32,784 nt of DNA. Source: Chitinispirillaceae bacterium. Its GTDB lineage: Bacteria; Fibrobacterota; Chitinivibrionia; Chitinivibrionales; Chitinispirillaceae. Positions 13,746 to 20,979 of the stretch are shown piece after piece (position 1 is the stretch's first letter; every line of letters starts with the position of its first letter). Location: assembly GCA_016929415.1 (NCBI GenBank), contig JAFGIW010000102.1, forward strand, positions 1 to 32,784, given 5' to 3'. Under the pieces are notes generated by a model that did no database searches, was not told the DNA's origin, and saw nothing but the letters and a program-made list of their open reading frames with translations. The position numbers and the translations under genes are program-made.

Positions 13746-16484
13746 TCACCAGTTCTCCAGGTTGTTGATGATCTTGATCGCCCGGAAGTAATCCCACCGC
13801 TGTTTTGGGAGGCTGCGTTTCAGTTCGTTAAGGTAGATGCCTGCAATGACCTGCTCCTTGTTTACGGCGGCCTTGCGTGCGAGATAGAAAAGGTAGCCGC
13901 GGTCGCCCGGGAAAAACTTTTCCCACTGTCCCTTGAACTCGGTTTCGCGGATGATGCCGAGGTAGTAGCGTGCAATGAGGCGGGGGAGGGGGAAGGGGTG
14001 CGCCCCGGTGATGACGGTTTGCAACAGTGAATCGCGCTGACGGATGTTTTTCCTGCCGATACAATCAGCGGCTTCGATTGCGGCCATCCAGTTCAGAATG
14101 GCTCCCGACGGGCTCTCCCGGTGGATCTTCTGGTAAATGGTGAGGGCGTCCCTGAACCGGAAATCGTAATTGTAAATATCGGCGAGAGCCATCCACGCTT
14201 CCCAGATGCCATCGAGATTAAGGTGTGCGGTGATACAGAGGTCGAACATCTCCTTCGCCTTCTCTTTCTGGCCCCGGTGAAGATAGATATGCCCCTGTGC
14301 GATCTGTGCGGCGGCGACGACGCTCTCATCCTTCGCGTAGATTTTGATGACGTTTTCGGCAATTGAAAAAGCCGTGTCGAGGACGCCCTTGTCGATGTAG
14401 AACTGCAGCAGGTCCAGATGGAGTCTCCCCCATACGGAAGGGAACCGTTTGTAATGATCGGACATGGCGGCAATTTCACGGTGTGCTTCATCGGGGGCGC
14501 CACGTACCATTGCTTTGTGGCTGCGCAGAAGCGCATTGATCATGGCCGACATGTTGGCCGGCTCCGATGGAAAACGTATTGCCAGAAGCCGCAGGACACT
14601 ATCGGCCGAAAACTCCTCGTCTTTCATGCCGAAAATAACGCCTTCGAGGAAAAGGTGGTGTGCGATGAGCGATTCAACCCTGTTTTTAAGGGCGGAATTT
14701 TCTTTGAGGATTGCAAGCGCCTCGTCGTAGCGCTGAAGACGCACAAGGCAATCGGCCATCTTGATCTGTATCTTACCGGTTATTTCTGCATTGGCAAAAT
14801 CAACCAGAAGCCCCTTGTATTCATCGAGGGCGGCCTCGAGATCTCCCCGTTCGATAAAACGGTCGGCAATGAGGGTGGGGCTCGGCGCCTGAGGTATGGC
14901 GCGGCGAGAGACTTTAAGGTTGTCGAAGGCCGCGCTGCTGCCATTAACAAACAAACCGATATGCTCGTGCGTTTTCCCGAGCGGCGGCAGAAAATCCCAT
15001 ACCCGCGCTACCGGTATTCCATTGATCGAGTAGGAGATCGCGTGCTGGGTCCGTTCAATGACGATATGGTTGACATTGTAAAACGGTATCTTCGAGGGGT
15101 CGCTGTCATAAAAAAGAAAGCTGCTTCCGGGAAAGCTGATCCCGTACCTGCCGCTGCCGTCCCTGTTGAAATAGAAACGGTACCCGTTGTCGGGGTGATT
15201 GCCGAAAAGGTAGATCCCCGCGTCGAACAGGTCCATCGAGTCGGCCATGATGTCGCACTCGATAGAAATGTCGCGGTTGAAACGGCGCTGCAACCGGGTA
15301 AACGCGAGCTTTTGCGAATGCCCGTGCAGGGCCCCGTTGGCAATGGTCCATGCGGTATCGGTTGATTGCGAATCAGGGGAGAGAATCAGGTCGTCCTCAT
15401 CGGGCCGGTTGCCGAATTTTTCGGTGTAGACCAGTTGCCAGTGCGATTGTTCCTTCTGGCTCTGACGATACAGCGAGAGGCCGAACAGACCGGAAAAAAC
15501 CATGACCAGACCGGTAATAACCAGAAGCGCCCAATGGCGTTTTGTAAAATGGCGCCCCTTTGTCCAGAGCGACGGTGGTCGGGCTTCGACCGGTTCGCCC
15601 CGCTGGTAGCGGTTGATGTCGGCACGGAAAGCGTCCATCGACTGGTAGCGGTCTGCAGCCGATTTCGCCATGGCCTTGAGGGTGATGGCCTCGATCTCGA
15701 CGGGCAGCCACGGTACCAGTTTGCGGGGAGGGATCGGGGTGGCCTCCATGACGTTCATGGTGGTCTGGTGCAGATTGCGCTGGTCAAGGTAAGGGTTCTT
15801 AAAAGTCAACATTTCATAGAGCATGATACCGAGCGAGCAGATGTCGCTGCGATGGTCGACGACCCCCCCCATGATCCGTTCGGGGGCCATATACGACGGG
15901 GAGCCCATGATTTCACCGGTGCGGGTGATGCCTCCTTTCGAGTCGTCGCCTTCGAGCGCCTTGGCAAGGCCGAAATCGATCAGGACGGGGGTGAGCCGGT
16001 CGTTCATGATCACGTTGTTGAGCTTGAGGTCGCGGTGGATGATCTTCTGGTCGTGGGCGTACTGCAGTGCGTCGGCGAGGCGGGAGACGATCTCCAGTAC
16101 GTCAACCAGTTTCGGCTTGTGAAAATGGAGGTGATAGTAGAGGTTTTTCCCCGGAATGTAATCCATGGCCAGATAGTAGATGTTGTTTTCGACTGCAACT
16201 TCGTGGATGTTGACGATGTTCGGGTGGTTCAGTTTGGCAACCGCGTGCGCTTCGGTGAGAAACCGTTCGACAAAACGGCGGTTTATGGTGATATTGGCGG
16301 GCATCACCTTCAGGGCGACTTCGCGGTCGAGATCGAGTTGCATCGCCTTGTACACCACCGCCATGCCGCCGCGGTCGATCTCTTCGATGATCCGGTATTT
16401 GCCGATGTTCGACCCCACGGGCAGGAACGTTCGCTCGATGGAGGCGAGCATATTACGGATACGGATGTTTCCTTTACTGTCCAA
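13746..16484 (-). CDS. Receptor-like Ser/Thr protein kinase with LamG/DUF1080-like and TPR extracytoplasmic part
   Basis: A 912-residue Hanks-type kinase with all key residues: glycine loop IDRGGMAVVYK (36-46), K59 in VALKV, HRDLKLNN, DFGLAKA, and APERIM in the activation segment. The cytoplasmic kinase ends near residue 300. One membrane segment follows (about 320-340, WALLVITGLVMVFSGLFGL). The outer part begins with a beta-sandwich resembling LamG/DUF1080 domains (about 350-530; DISIECDIMADSMD, then HIGLFVNGSSAAFDNLKV), then TPR-like helices to the end (RFIERGDLEAALDEYKGLL, LVRLQRYDEALAIL). The start is TTG 16484 with GGTGA close upstream, or ATG 16451. A sugar- or wall-sensing kinase is a reasonable inference; the ligand is unknown. 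Confidence 0.9.
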   Translation of the reverse strand: MDSKGNIRIRNMLASIERTFLPVGSNIGKYRIIEEIDRGGMAVVYKAMQLDLDREVALKVMPANITINRRFVERFLTEAHAVAKLNHPNIVNIHEVAVENNIYYLAMDYIPGKNLYYHLHFHKPKLVDVLEIVSRLADALQYAHDQKIIHRDLKLNNVIMNDRLTPVLIDFGLAKALEGDDSKGGITRTGEIMGSPSYMAPERIMGGVVDHRSDICSLGIMLYEMLTFKNPYLDQRNLHQTTMNVMEATPIPPRKLVPWLPVEIEAITLKAMAKSAADRYQSMDAFRADINRYQRGEPVEARPPSLWTKGRHFTKRHWALLVITGLVMVFSGLFGLSLYRQSQKEQSHWQLVYTEKFGNRPDEDDLILSPDSQSTDTAWTIANGALHGHSQKLAFTRLQRRFNRDISIECDIMADSMDLFDAGIYLFGNHPDNGYRFYFNRDGSGRYGISFPGSSFLFYDSDPSKIPFYNVNHIVIERTQHAISYSINGIPVARVWDFLPPLGKTHEHIGLFVNGSSAAFDNLKVSRRAIPQAPSPTLIADRFIERGDLEAALDEYKGLLVDFANAEITGKIQIKMADCLVRLQRYDEALAILKENSALKNRVESLIAHHLFLEGVIFGMKDEEFSADSVLRLLAIRFPSEPANMSAMINALLRSHKAMVRGAPDEAHREIAAMSDHYKRFPSVWGRLHLDLLQFYIDKGVLDTAFSIAENVIKIYAKDESVVAAAQIAQGHIYLHRGQKEKAKEMFDLCITAHLNLDGIWEAWMALADIYNYDFRFRDALTIYQKIHRESPSGAILNWMAAIEAADCIGRKNIRQRDSLLQTVITGAHPFPLPRLIARYYLGIIRETEFKGQWEKFFPGDRGYLFYLARKAAVNKEQVIAGIYLNELKRSLPKQRWDYFRAIKIINNLENW

Positions 16485-16522
16485 TGGTCACCCCGGGCCG
16501 CGAGAAGATGCTTCTAATTTAT

Positions 16523-16551
16523 ATACTATCATCGAAACAATAGGGGTGCAA
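16523..16551 (-). promoter_or_regulatory. Candidate promoter of the kinase gene
   Basis: Minus strand TTGCAC (16551-16546) and TAGTAT (16528-16523) are spaced 17 bases, inside the 97-base gap after the pseudouridine synthase gene and about 40 bases before the TTG start. Each box matches four of six consensus bases. Confidence 0.35.
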
Positions 16552-16581
16552 TGGAGGGGTGGGGAAAAGGGAGAAAGCGGT

Positions 16582-17547
16582 TTAGACCCCCTCACCACCC
16601 ATAATCCCCGCAAATTCCTTCGGTACCGTTGCTTTGATGGTGAGGGGCTTCTGCGTTTGCGGATGTTTCAGGCTGAGTCGATGGGCGTGAAGGAACAGCC
16701 GGGAGGGGGGACCGCTGGGTAATTTCGCGTCAAGCGCTCCATCGCCGTACCGTACGTCGCCGACGATGGGGGAGCCCACGTGGGCCATCTGTACCCTGAT
16801 CTGGTGGGTCTTTCCCGTTTCAAGAAAGACCGTGACCCTTGACAGATCGTTCCGGTATTCGGTGATCTGGTACCTGCTGCGTGCAGCGTCACCCTCGCGG
16901 TCGACGCGCATTTTCATCCCCCTGTTGCGCTCATGCGTGCGGGAGAGATTGACGCTGATCTCCCCTTCATACTCGGGAGGGCGGTGGTGGCAGACGGCCC
17001 GGTACTCCTTTTCAACTGCGTGCTGCAGGAACGCTTCGTGAAGCGATCGAAGCGTCCGTTTGTTTTTGGCAACAAGGATGACGCCTGATGTGTCGCGGTC
17101 GAGCCGGTGGACAAGGGCGACCTCGTCTCCCGGAGCGATGCCGTTTGTATCGAGCAGATAGGCGGTGGCAAGCTCAATGAGAGAATCACGGCGCGTATGT
17201 CCGCTTCCCGGATGGACCACGAGCCCCGAGGGTTTGTTGCAGGCGAGCAGGTGGTCGTCTTCATAGATGATTGAAAAATTTTTTTTAAAGAAGGAGGTGC
17301 AGGTAAGGCTTCGAAGAGCGTTATCGGGTGCCGCGGGGGCCCTGATTTCAGCCTGATCAACGTCGATCTGCAGCACCTCTCCCTCCTGAAGCCGGTAATC
17401 CTGCCGTGTCTTTCTGCTCCCGATGCGGACGCCGCCTTTACGGATCAGGGTATAGATGCCCGCCAGCGGCAGCAACGCCAACCGTTTGCGCAGCAGACGA
17501 TCGACGCGGCACCCCGCGTCTTCAGGTCCGATGGTGATTTGCTGCAT
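16582..17547 (-). CDS. RluC/RluD-type RNA pseudouridine synthase
   Basis: A 321-residue enzyme converting uridine to pseudouridine in RNA, most likely 23S rRNA. Residues 1-65 are an S4 RNA-binding domain (RVDRLLRKRL, LIRKGGVRIGSRK). The catalytic block is ALVHRLDRDTSGVILVAKN with Asp150. Later family motifs LETGKTHQIRVQMAHVGSPIVGD and FLHAHRLSLKHP are present. I start at the ATG at 17547; a TTG three codons upstream is possible and neither has a clear ribosome site. It lies 66 bases after rlpA on the same strand and may share its transcript. Confidence 0.93.
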   Translation of the reverse strand: MQQITIGPEDAGCRVDRLLRKRLALLPLAGIYTLIRKGGVRIGSRKTRQDYRLQEGEVLQIDVDQAEIRAPAAPDNALRSLTCTSFFKKNFSIIYEDDHLLACNKPSGLVVHPGSGHTRRDSLIELATAYLLDTNGIAPGDEVALVHRLDRDTSGVILVAKNKRTLRSLHEAFLQHAVEKEYRAVCHHRPPEYEGEISVNLSRTHERNRGMKMRVDREGDAARSRYQITEYRNDLSRVTVFLETGKTHQIRVQMAHVGSPIVGDVRYGDGALDAKLPSGPPSRLFLHAHRLSLKHPQTQKPLTIKATVPKEFAGIMGGEGV

Positions 17548-17613
17548 ATAAATCAACTGTCGAACATATTGAAAAAAATCCTCGCGGTGCGGCTATTCAG
17601 GAGCAGCATCAAC

Positions 17614-18117
17614 CTACCGTTTATGACGGGAGTGACCAGGCTTCCCCACGATCTCGATCCCGACCGGGACCACGCCGGCGGAAATCATGCCGATGGCCTT
17701 TGCCGCTGCAAATGAAAGGTCGATGATGCGCCCCCCTTTCAGCGGGCCGCGGTCATTGACACGCACCGTCACCGTCTTTCCATTGCTCATACACGTCACG
17801 CGCACCATGGTCCCGAAGGGCAGGGTCTTATGCGCGGCAGTAAATTTGTTGCGATCGTACCGCTCGCCGCTGGCGGTTTTACGGCCGTGGAACTTGTTGC
17901 CATAGTAGGTTGCCCTGCCGGTCTGATAGTAGGAGCCCCTTCTGCCGTCGGCATGGATGTTTCGCGCTCCTGTCAGACGGCCGCCGGTATCGACGGCAGG
18001 TGGCGATCTTGTGTAGCGGGGCGCTTCCGCACAGGAGAGCAAAGGCAGGGCGGTCAGAAAACAGATAATCGTTACTGTCCGGGCTTTTCCCGGCAGCGAC
18101 GTCGGACGGGTAATCAT
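17614..18117 (-). CDS. rlpA: RlpA-family lipoprotein, septal lytic transglycosylase
   Basis: A 167-residue lipoprotein. A signal peptide ends at LPLLSC, Cys29 being lipidated. Residues 66-155 are the double-psi beta-barrel (GRATYYGNKFHGRKTASGE, AAHKTLPFGT, VRVNDRGPLKGGRIIDLS). The His96/Asp122 pair has the same 26-residue spacing as the catalytic pair I remember from Pseudomonas RlpA, which cleaves denuded septal peptidoglycan. The C-terminal SPOR domain of longer relatives is absent, so septal targeting must come from elsewhere. The start overlaps the upstream ferritin-like gene by four bases (ATGA). Confidence 0.92.
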   Translation of the reverse strand: MITRPTSLPGKARTVTIICFLTALPLLSCAEAPRYTRSPPAVDTGGRLTGARNIHADGRRGSYYQTGRATYYGNKFHGRKTASGERYDRNKFTAAHKTLPFGTMVRVTCMSNGKTVTVRVNDRGPLKGGRIIDLSFAAAKAIGMISAGVVPVGIEIVGKPGHSRHKR

Positions 18118-18608
18118 CCTCCCAGTTTGCTAATTTCGCCGGTAAGGTACCCGATATGCTTCAGCTCTTCGAGCACCAGTTTTTGCACCTGGGCAGCTCC
18201 GGACGTATCAATGGCCACTTCCTTCATCGACGAGAAGAAGACGACCGAGTCCTTTTCGAAATCGAGCGCCGTGTTCAGGGTCTTCACCGGTGAAGTCCAG
18301 ACCAGATGATCGGAATTGAGGGAAAGGCCCTTGACAAATACGTTGTTGTCGGCGACCGCCTTGAGATACAGATGCACCATGTTGTCGGGATCGAAAACGT
18401 CTTTCGCTTTGGCCGCTGCGGGCAGTTTAAGGCGCAGATCCTCGAAAATCGCCACGTGGCTCTGTTCCCAATCTGCAAGCCGGAGGAACAGCTTTTTAAG
18501 GCCCGGATCATCGGTATGTCCGGCGGCCGCCGCGTAAAAAGCATTGCCGTTCTTTTCGATCTGAACGCCCATCGCGTAGATCTCGTCGGCGTTAAACAGC
18601 TGTGCCAT
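18114..18608 (-). CDS. Ferritin-like / rubrerythrin-type diiron protein
   Basis: A 164-residue four-helix protein. Metal ligands expected of the family are visible: E18 with N-x-FY (IEKNGNAFYAAAA), DWEQSHVAIFEDL (E-x-x-H), a later DFEKDSVVFFSSMKE and LVLEELKHIGYL (second E-x-x-H). There is no C-terminal rubredoxin domain, so it is an erythrin-only protein; peroxide or iron handling in the cytoplasm is the likely role. It overlaps the 3' end of ino1 by 17 bases and rlpA by four, which indicates one transcript ino1-ferritin-rlpA. Confidence 0.85.
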   Translation of the reverse strand: MAQLFNADEIYAMGVQIEKNGNAFYAAAAGHTDDPGLKKLFLRLADWEQSHVAIFEDLRLKLPAAAKAKDVFDPDNMVHLYLKAVADNNVFVKGLSLNSDHLVWTSPVKTLNTALDFEKDSVVFFSSMKEVAIDTSGAAQVQKLVLEELKHIGYLTGEISKLGG

Positions 18609-19743
18609 GAATCGCTCCTTGTCGGGGAAATGAGAGTGACGGCTGCACGCCGAACTCTTTAATGAACTCTTCCGTCAGGCGGTACGCCTCATCATCGGTA
18701 AACTGTTTCGGCGGATGTTTGCAGAAATACGCCGAGGGGGCGGTAAGTGCGCCGCCGACACCGGCGTTGCGTGCAAGCTGGCAACAACGTATCGCGTCGA
18801 TCGCCACGCCGGCGCTGTTGGGCGAGTCCTCCACCGAAAGCCGCAGCTCGAGGTTCATCGGGACGTCCCCGAAGAGCTTTCCCTCCATGCGGATAAAACA
18901 GATCTTCTGGTCGTTCTGCCAGGGAACATAATCGGAGGGGCCGATGTGGATATTATCGCTGTCGAGCCGCCGTGCGGCTACCGACTGCACCGCCTCGGTC
19001 TTCGAAAGCTTCTTGGACTGCAGGCGGCTGCGGTTGAGCATATTGAGGAAATCGGTGTTCCCGCCCGTATTGAGCTGGTAGGTGCGTTCGAGTTTGACGC
19101 CACGTTTTTTAAACAGATCGGTGAGTGCACGATGGGTAATGGTCGCTCCCAGCTGGGCTTTGATGTCATCCCCGATGAGCGGGAGGCCGCGCTCTTCGAA
19201 TTTGCGGGACCAGACCGGGTCGCTGGCGATGAAAACCGGTATATTGTTGACAAACCCGACTTCGGCGTCGAGCGCGCACTGCGCGTAAAACCGGGTCGCC
19301 TTTTCGGAACCGACCGGCAGGTAGTTGAGCACCATATCGGCGCCGCTCTGTTTGAGGATGCGCACCACCTCTGCGGCCGTGCTTTCCGGATGGCTGTCGA
19401 CGACGAAGGTCCGTCGCTCGTCATAGTCGGCCATATGCGATGAAACACCATCAAGGATCGCTCCCATGGTCACCTTGGTACCGGACGGAGGAAGTTCGCG
19501 GCAGAAAACCACCGTACAGTTCGGCGGAGCGAAAACCGCTTCGGAAACATCTTTCCCGACCTTTCTCTTGTCAATATCGAATGCCGCCACCACCTCAATG
19601 TCGGAAGGGGTATACCCTCCAATCGCCCAATGCATAAGCCCGACGGCATCATCCGGTTTTTTATGACGGTAAAAAGCTATACCCTGGATAAGGGAGCTGG
19701 CACAATTCCCGATTCCCACGACTGCAATTTTAATCTTCTCCAT
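18592..19743 (-). CDS. ino1: myo-Inositol-1-phosphate synthase
   Basis: A 383-residue NAD-dependent enzyme converting glucose 6-phosphate to inositol 1-phosphate. The Rossmann start is IKIAVVGIGNCASSLIQG; conserved regions are NYLPVGSEKATRFYA, IPVFIASDPVW, IGDDIKAQLGATITHR, QLNTGGNTDFLNM and DSPNSAGVAIDAIRC. I start at ATG 19743 (MEKIKIAVVG), where the family begins; the longer frame upstream is not homologous. It is of the short actinobacterial/archaeal type. With pgpA in the window it may point to inositol phospholipids or inositol-based solutes, though no inositol transferase is seen here. First gene of the ino1-ferritin-rlpA operon. Confidence 0.94.
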   Translation of the reverse strand: MEKIKIAVVGIGNCASSLIQGIAFYRHKKPDDAVGLMHWAIGGYTPSDIEVVAAFDIDKRKVGKDVSEAVFAPPNCTVVFCRELPPSGTKVTMGAILDGVSSHMADYDERRTFVVDSHPESTAAEVVRILKQSGADMVLNYLPVGSEKATRFYAQCALDAEVGFVNNIPVFIASDPVWSRKFEERGLPLIGDDIKAQLGATITHRALTDLFKKRGVKLERTYQLNTGGNTDFLNMLNRSRLQSKKLSKTEAVQSVAARRLDSDNIHIGPSDYVPWQNDQKICFIRMEGKLFGDVPMNLELRLSVEDSPNSAGVAIDAIRCCQLARNAGVGGALTAPSAYFCKHPPKQFTDDEAYRLTEEFIKEFGVQPSLSFPRQGAIHGTAV

Positions 19744-19810
19744 AAGCCTGTCTCTTGAAAATAACCGATAATAATGTTTCACTGATGCTCGAAAGTCCGC
19801 CCGGCCGCCA

Positions 19811-20794
19811 TTAAAAGGGGTACGGATTGACCAGACGAACGATCCCGTTTTCGCAGGCGAAATAGAGGTTGCCCGCGCCGTCACGCTGCATCCACTGCAC
19901 CTGCGCCGCAGGAATATTGAGTTTCTTCGGATCGTTGACCCATTCGTCACCATTATATTTGATAAGGCCGTTCGCGGAGCCGACCCATAGCCGCGACTGG
20001 GTATCTACCATCAACGATGTTATATCGCTCTGGATATCCATGAAGGTACTCCAGGTGCCTTTGACGAATGAGTTGATGTCACGGTCGCCCACCGCGACCC
20101 AGATCGTATACTTGCGGGGATCGTAGGCAAAGGCTTTTACGTCGTTCCAGCTCAGATTCTTTTTCTTCATGTCGTAGATCGTCCACGACGAACCATCCGA
20201 GACGGAAATCCCCTTTGAGGTCCCCACCCAGAGCTTGTTGTCGTCGTCAATAAGCAGTGCGGTCACTTTATTATGGGAGAGCCCGTTCTGTGTGGTAATT
20301 TTTTTCCAGCTCCCGCCGCTGTAACAGCCGAGGCCGTTTTCGGTGCCGACCCACACCTTTCCGCCCCCGGCCGCAATGGCGTTGACACTGTTGTCGGGAA
20401 GCCCGTTTTCTGTGGTAAATACGGTAAATTCTTTGGCACCGGCACTGCGCATGGCAACTCCGTTTTTGCCGCCGATCCAGACGGTGTTGCCGTTTGAGGT
20501 CATACAGGTTACGTCGCTTCCCGGGATTTTTCCGAGCGTTGCATAGGTTTGAACGAAACGTTTCTTAATACTTGCACTGAAAACCGAAGTGGCGGTCGCA
20601 TACCAGAGGTCATCACCCCTGATGGCGAAAGTCACCACCGGTTCACTGGCGGGATAAACAGTCCATTCGGTAGGCTGCTCATAGACAATTTCCGTGGCTT
20701 TTACTTTCTTTTCTTCTTCTTCTTCTTCGTCATCATCAGCCGCTACCGCCAGAGAGACCGACGCTATTCCGATAAGTGCAAGATACTTTAACAT
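19811..20794 (-). CDS. Exported beta-propeller protein (two-component-regulator-propeller-like repeats)
   Basis: A 327-residue protein. The start at 20794 is fixed by AAGGAGG five bases before the ATG; a longer frame upstream lacks such a site. Residues 1-19 are a signal peptide (MLKYLALIGIASVSLAVAA), followed by an acidic patch DDDEEEEEEKK. The rest is made of repeats of about 40 residues carrying the Reg_prop signature, such as VWIGGKNGVAM, VWVGTENGLGCYSGGSW, LWVGTSKGISVSDGSSW and LWVGSANGLIKYNGDEW. It has no kinase domain, so it stands alone as a periplasmic or surface propeller. Function unknown; ligand or polysaccharide binding is a guess. Confidence 0.85.
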   Translation of the reverse strand: MLKYLALIGIASVSLAVAADDDEEEEEEKKVKATEIVYEQPTEWTVYPASEPVVTFAIRGDDLWYATATSVFSASIKKRFVQTYATLGKIPGSDVTCMTSNGNTVWIGGKNGVAMRSAGAKEFTVFTTENGLPDNSVNAIAAGGGKVWVGTENGLGCYSGGSWKKITTQNGLSHNKVTALLIDDDNKLWVGTSKGISVSDGSSWTIYDMKKKNLSWNDVKAFAYDPRKYTIWVAVGDRDINSFVKGTWSTFMDIQSDITSLMVDTQSRLWVGSANGLIKYNGDEWVNDPKKLNIPAAQVQWMQRDGAGNLYFACENGIVRLVNPYPF

Positions 20795-20856
20795 ACGACC
20801 TCCTTGAACCTCAAATTTATGGTTATTACATAATATATATTGCTGAAGAGTATAAA

Positions 20857-20885
20857 AATATAAGGGGGCACCCTCATCAGGCCAA
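20857..20885 (-). promoter_or_regulatory. Candidate promoter of the propeller gene
   Basis: Minus strand TTGGCC (20885-20880), 17 bases, TATATT (20862-20857). It predicts a leader of about 55 bases before the ATG at 20794, within the 185-base gap to the transglycosylase gene. Confidence 0.4.
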
Positions 20886-20979
20886 CAGGAATACATTTAA
20901 TCATTTCTTATCTGCAGTATATTGACGCAGAGAGTCTTCCTCAGCGCTTTATTGTCCGGCGATCTCCGGCCCCCGCGGC

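Noticed and set aside
14418-16517. Two long plus-strand frames (315 and 383 codons) opposite the kinase gene
   Set aside because: They are antisense shadows of a kinase with complete catalytic motifs; their translations show no recognisable domain.
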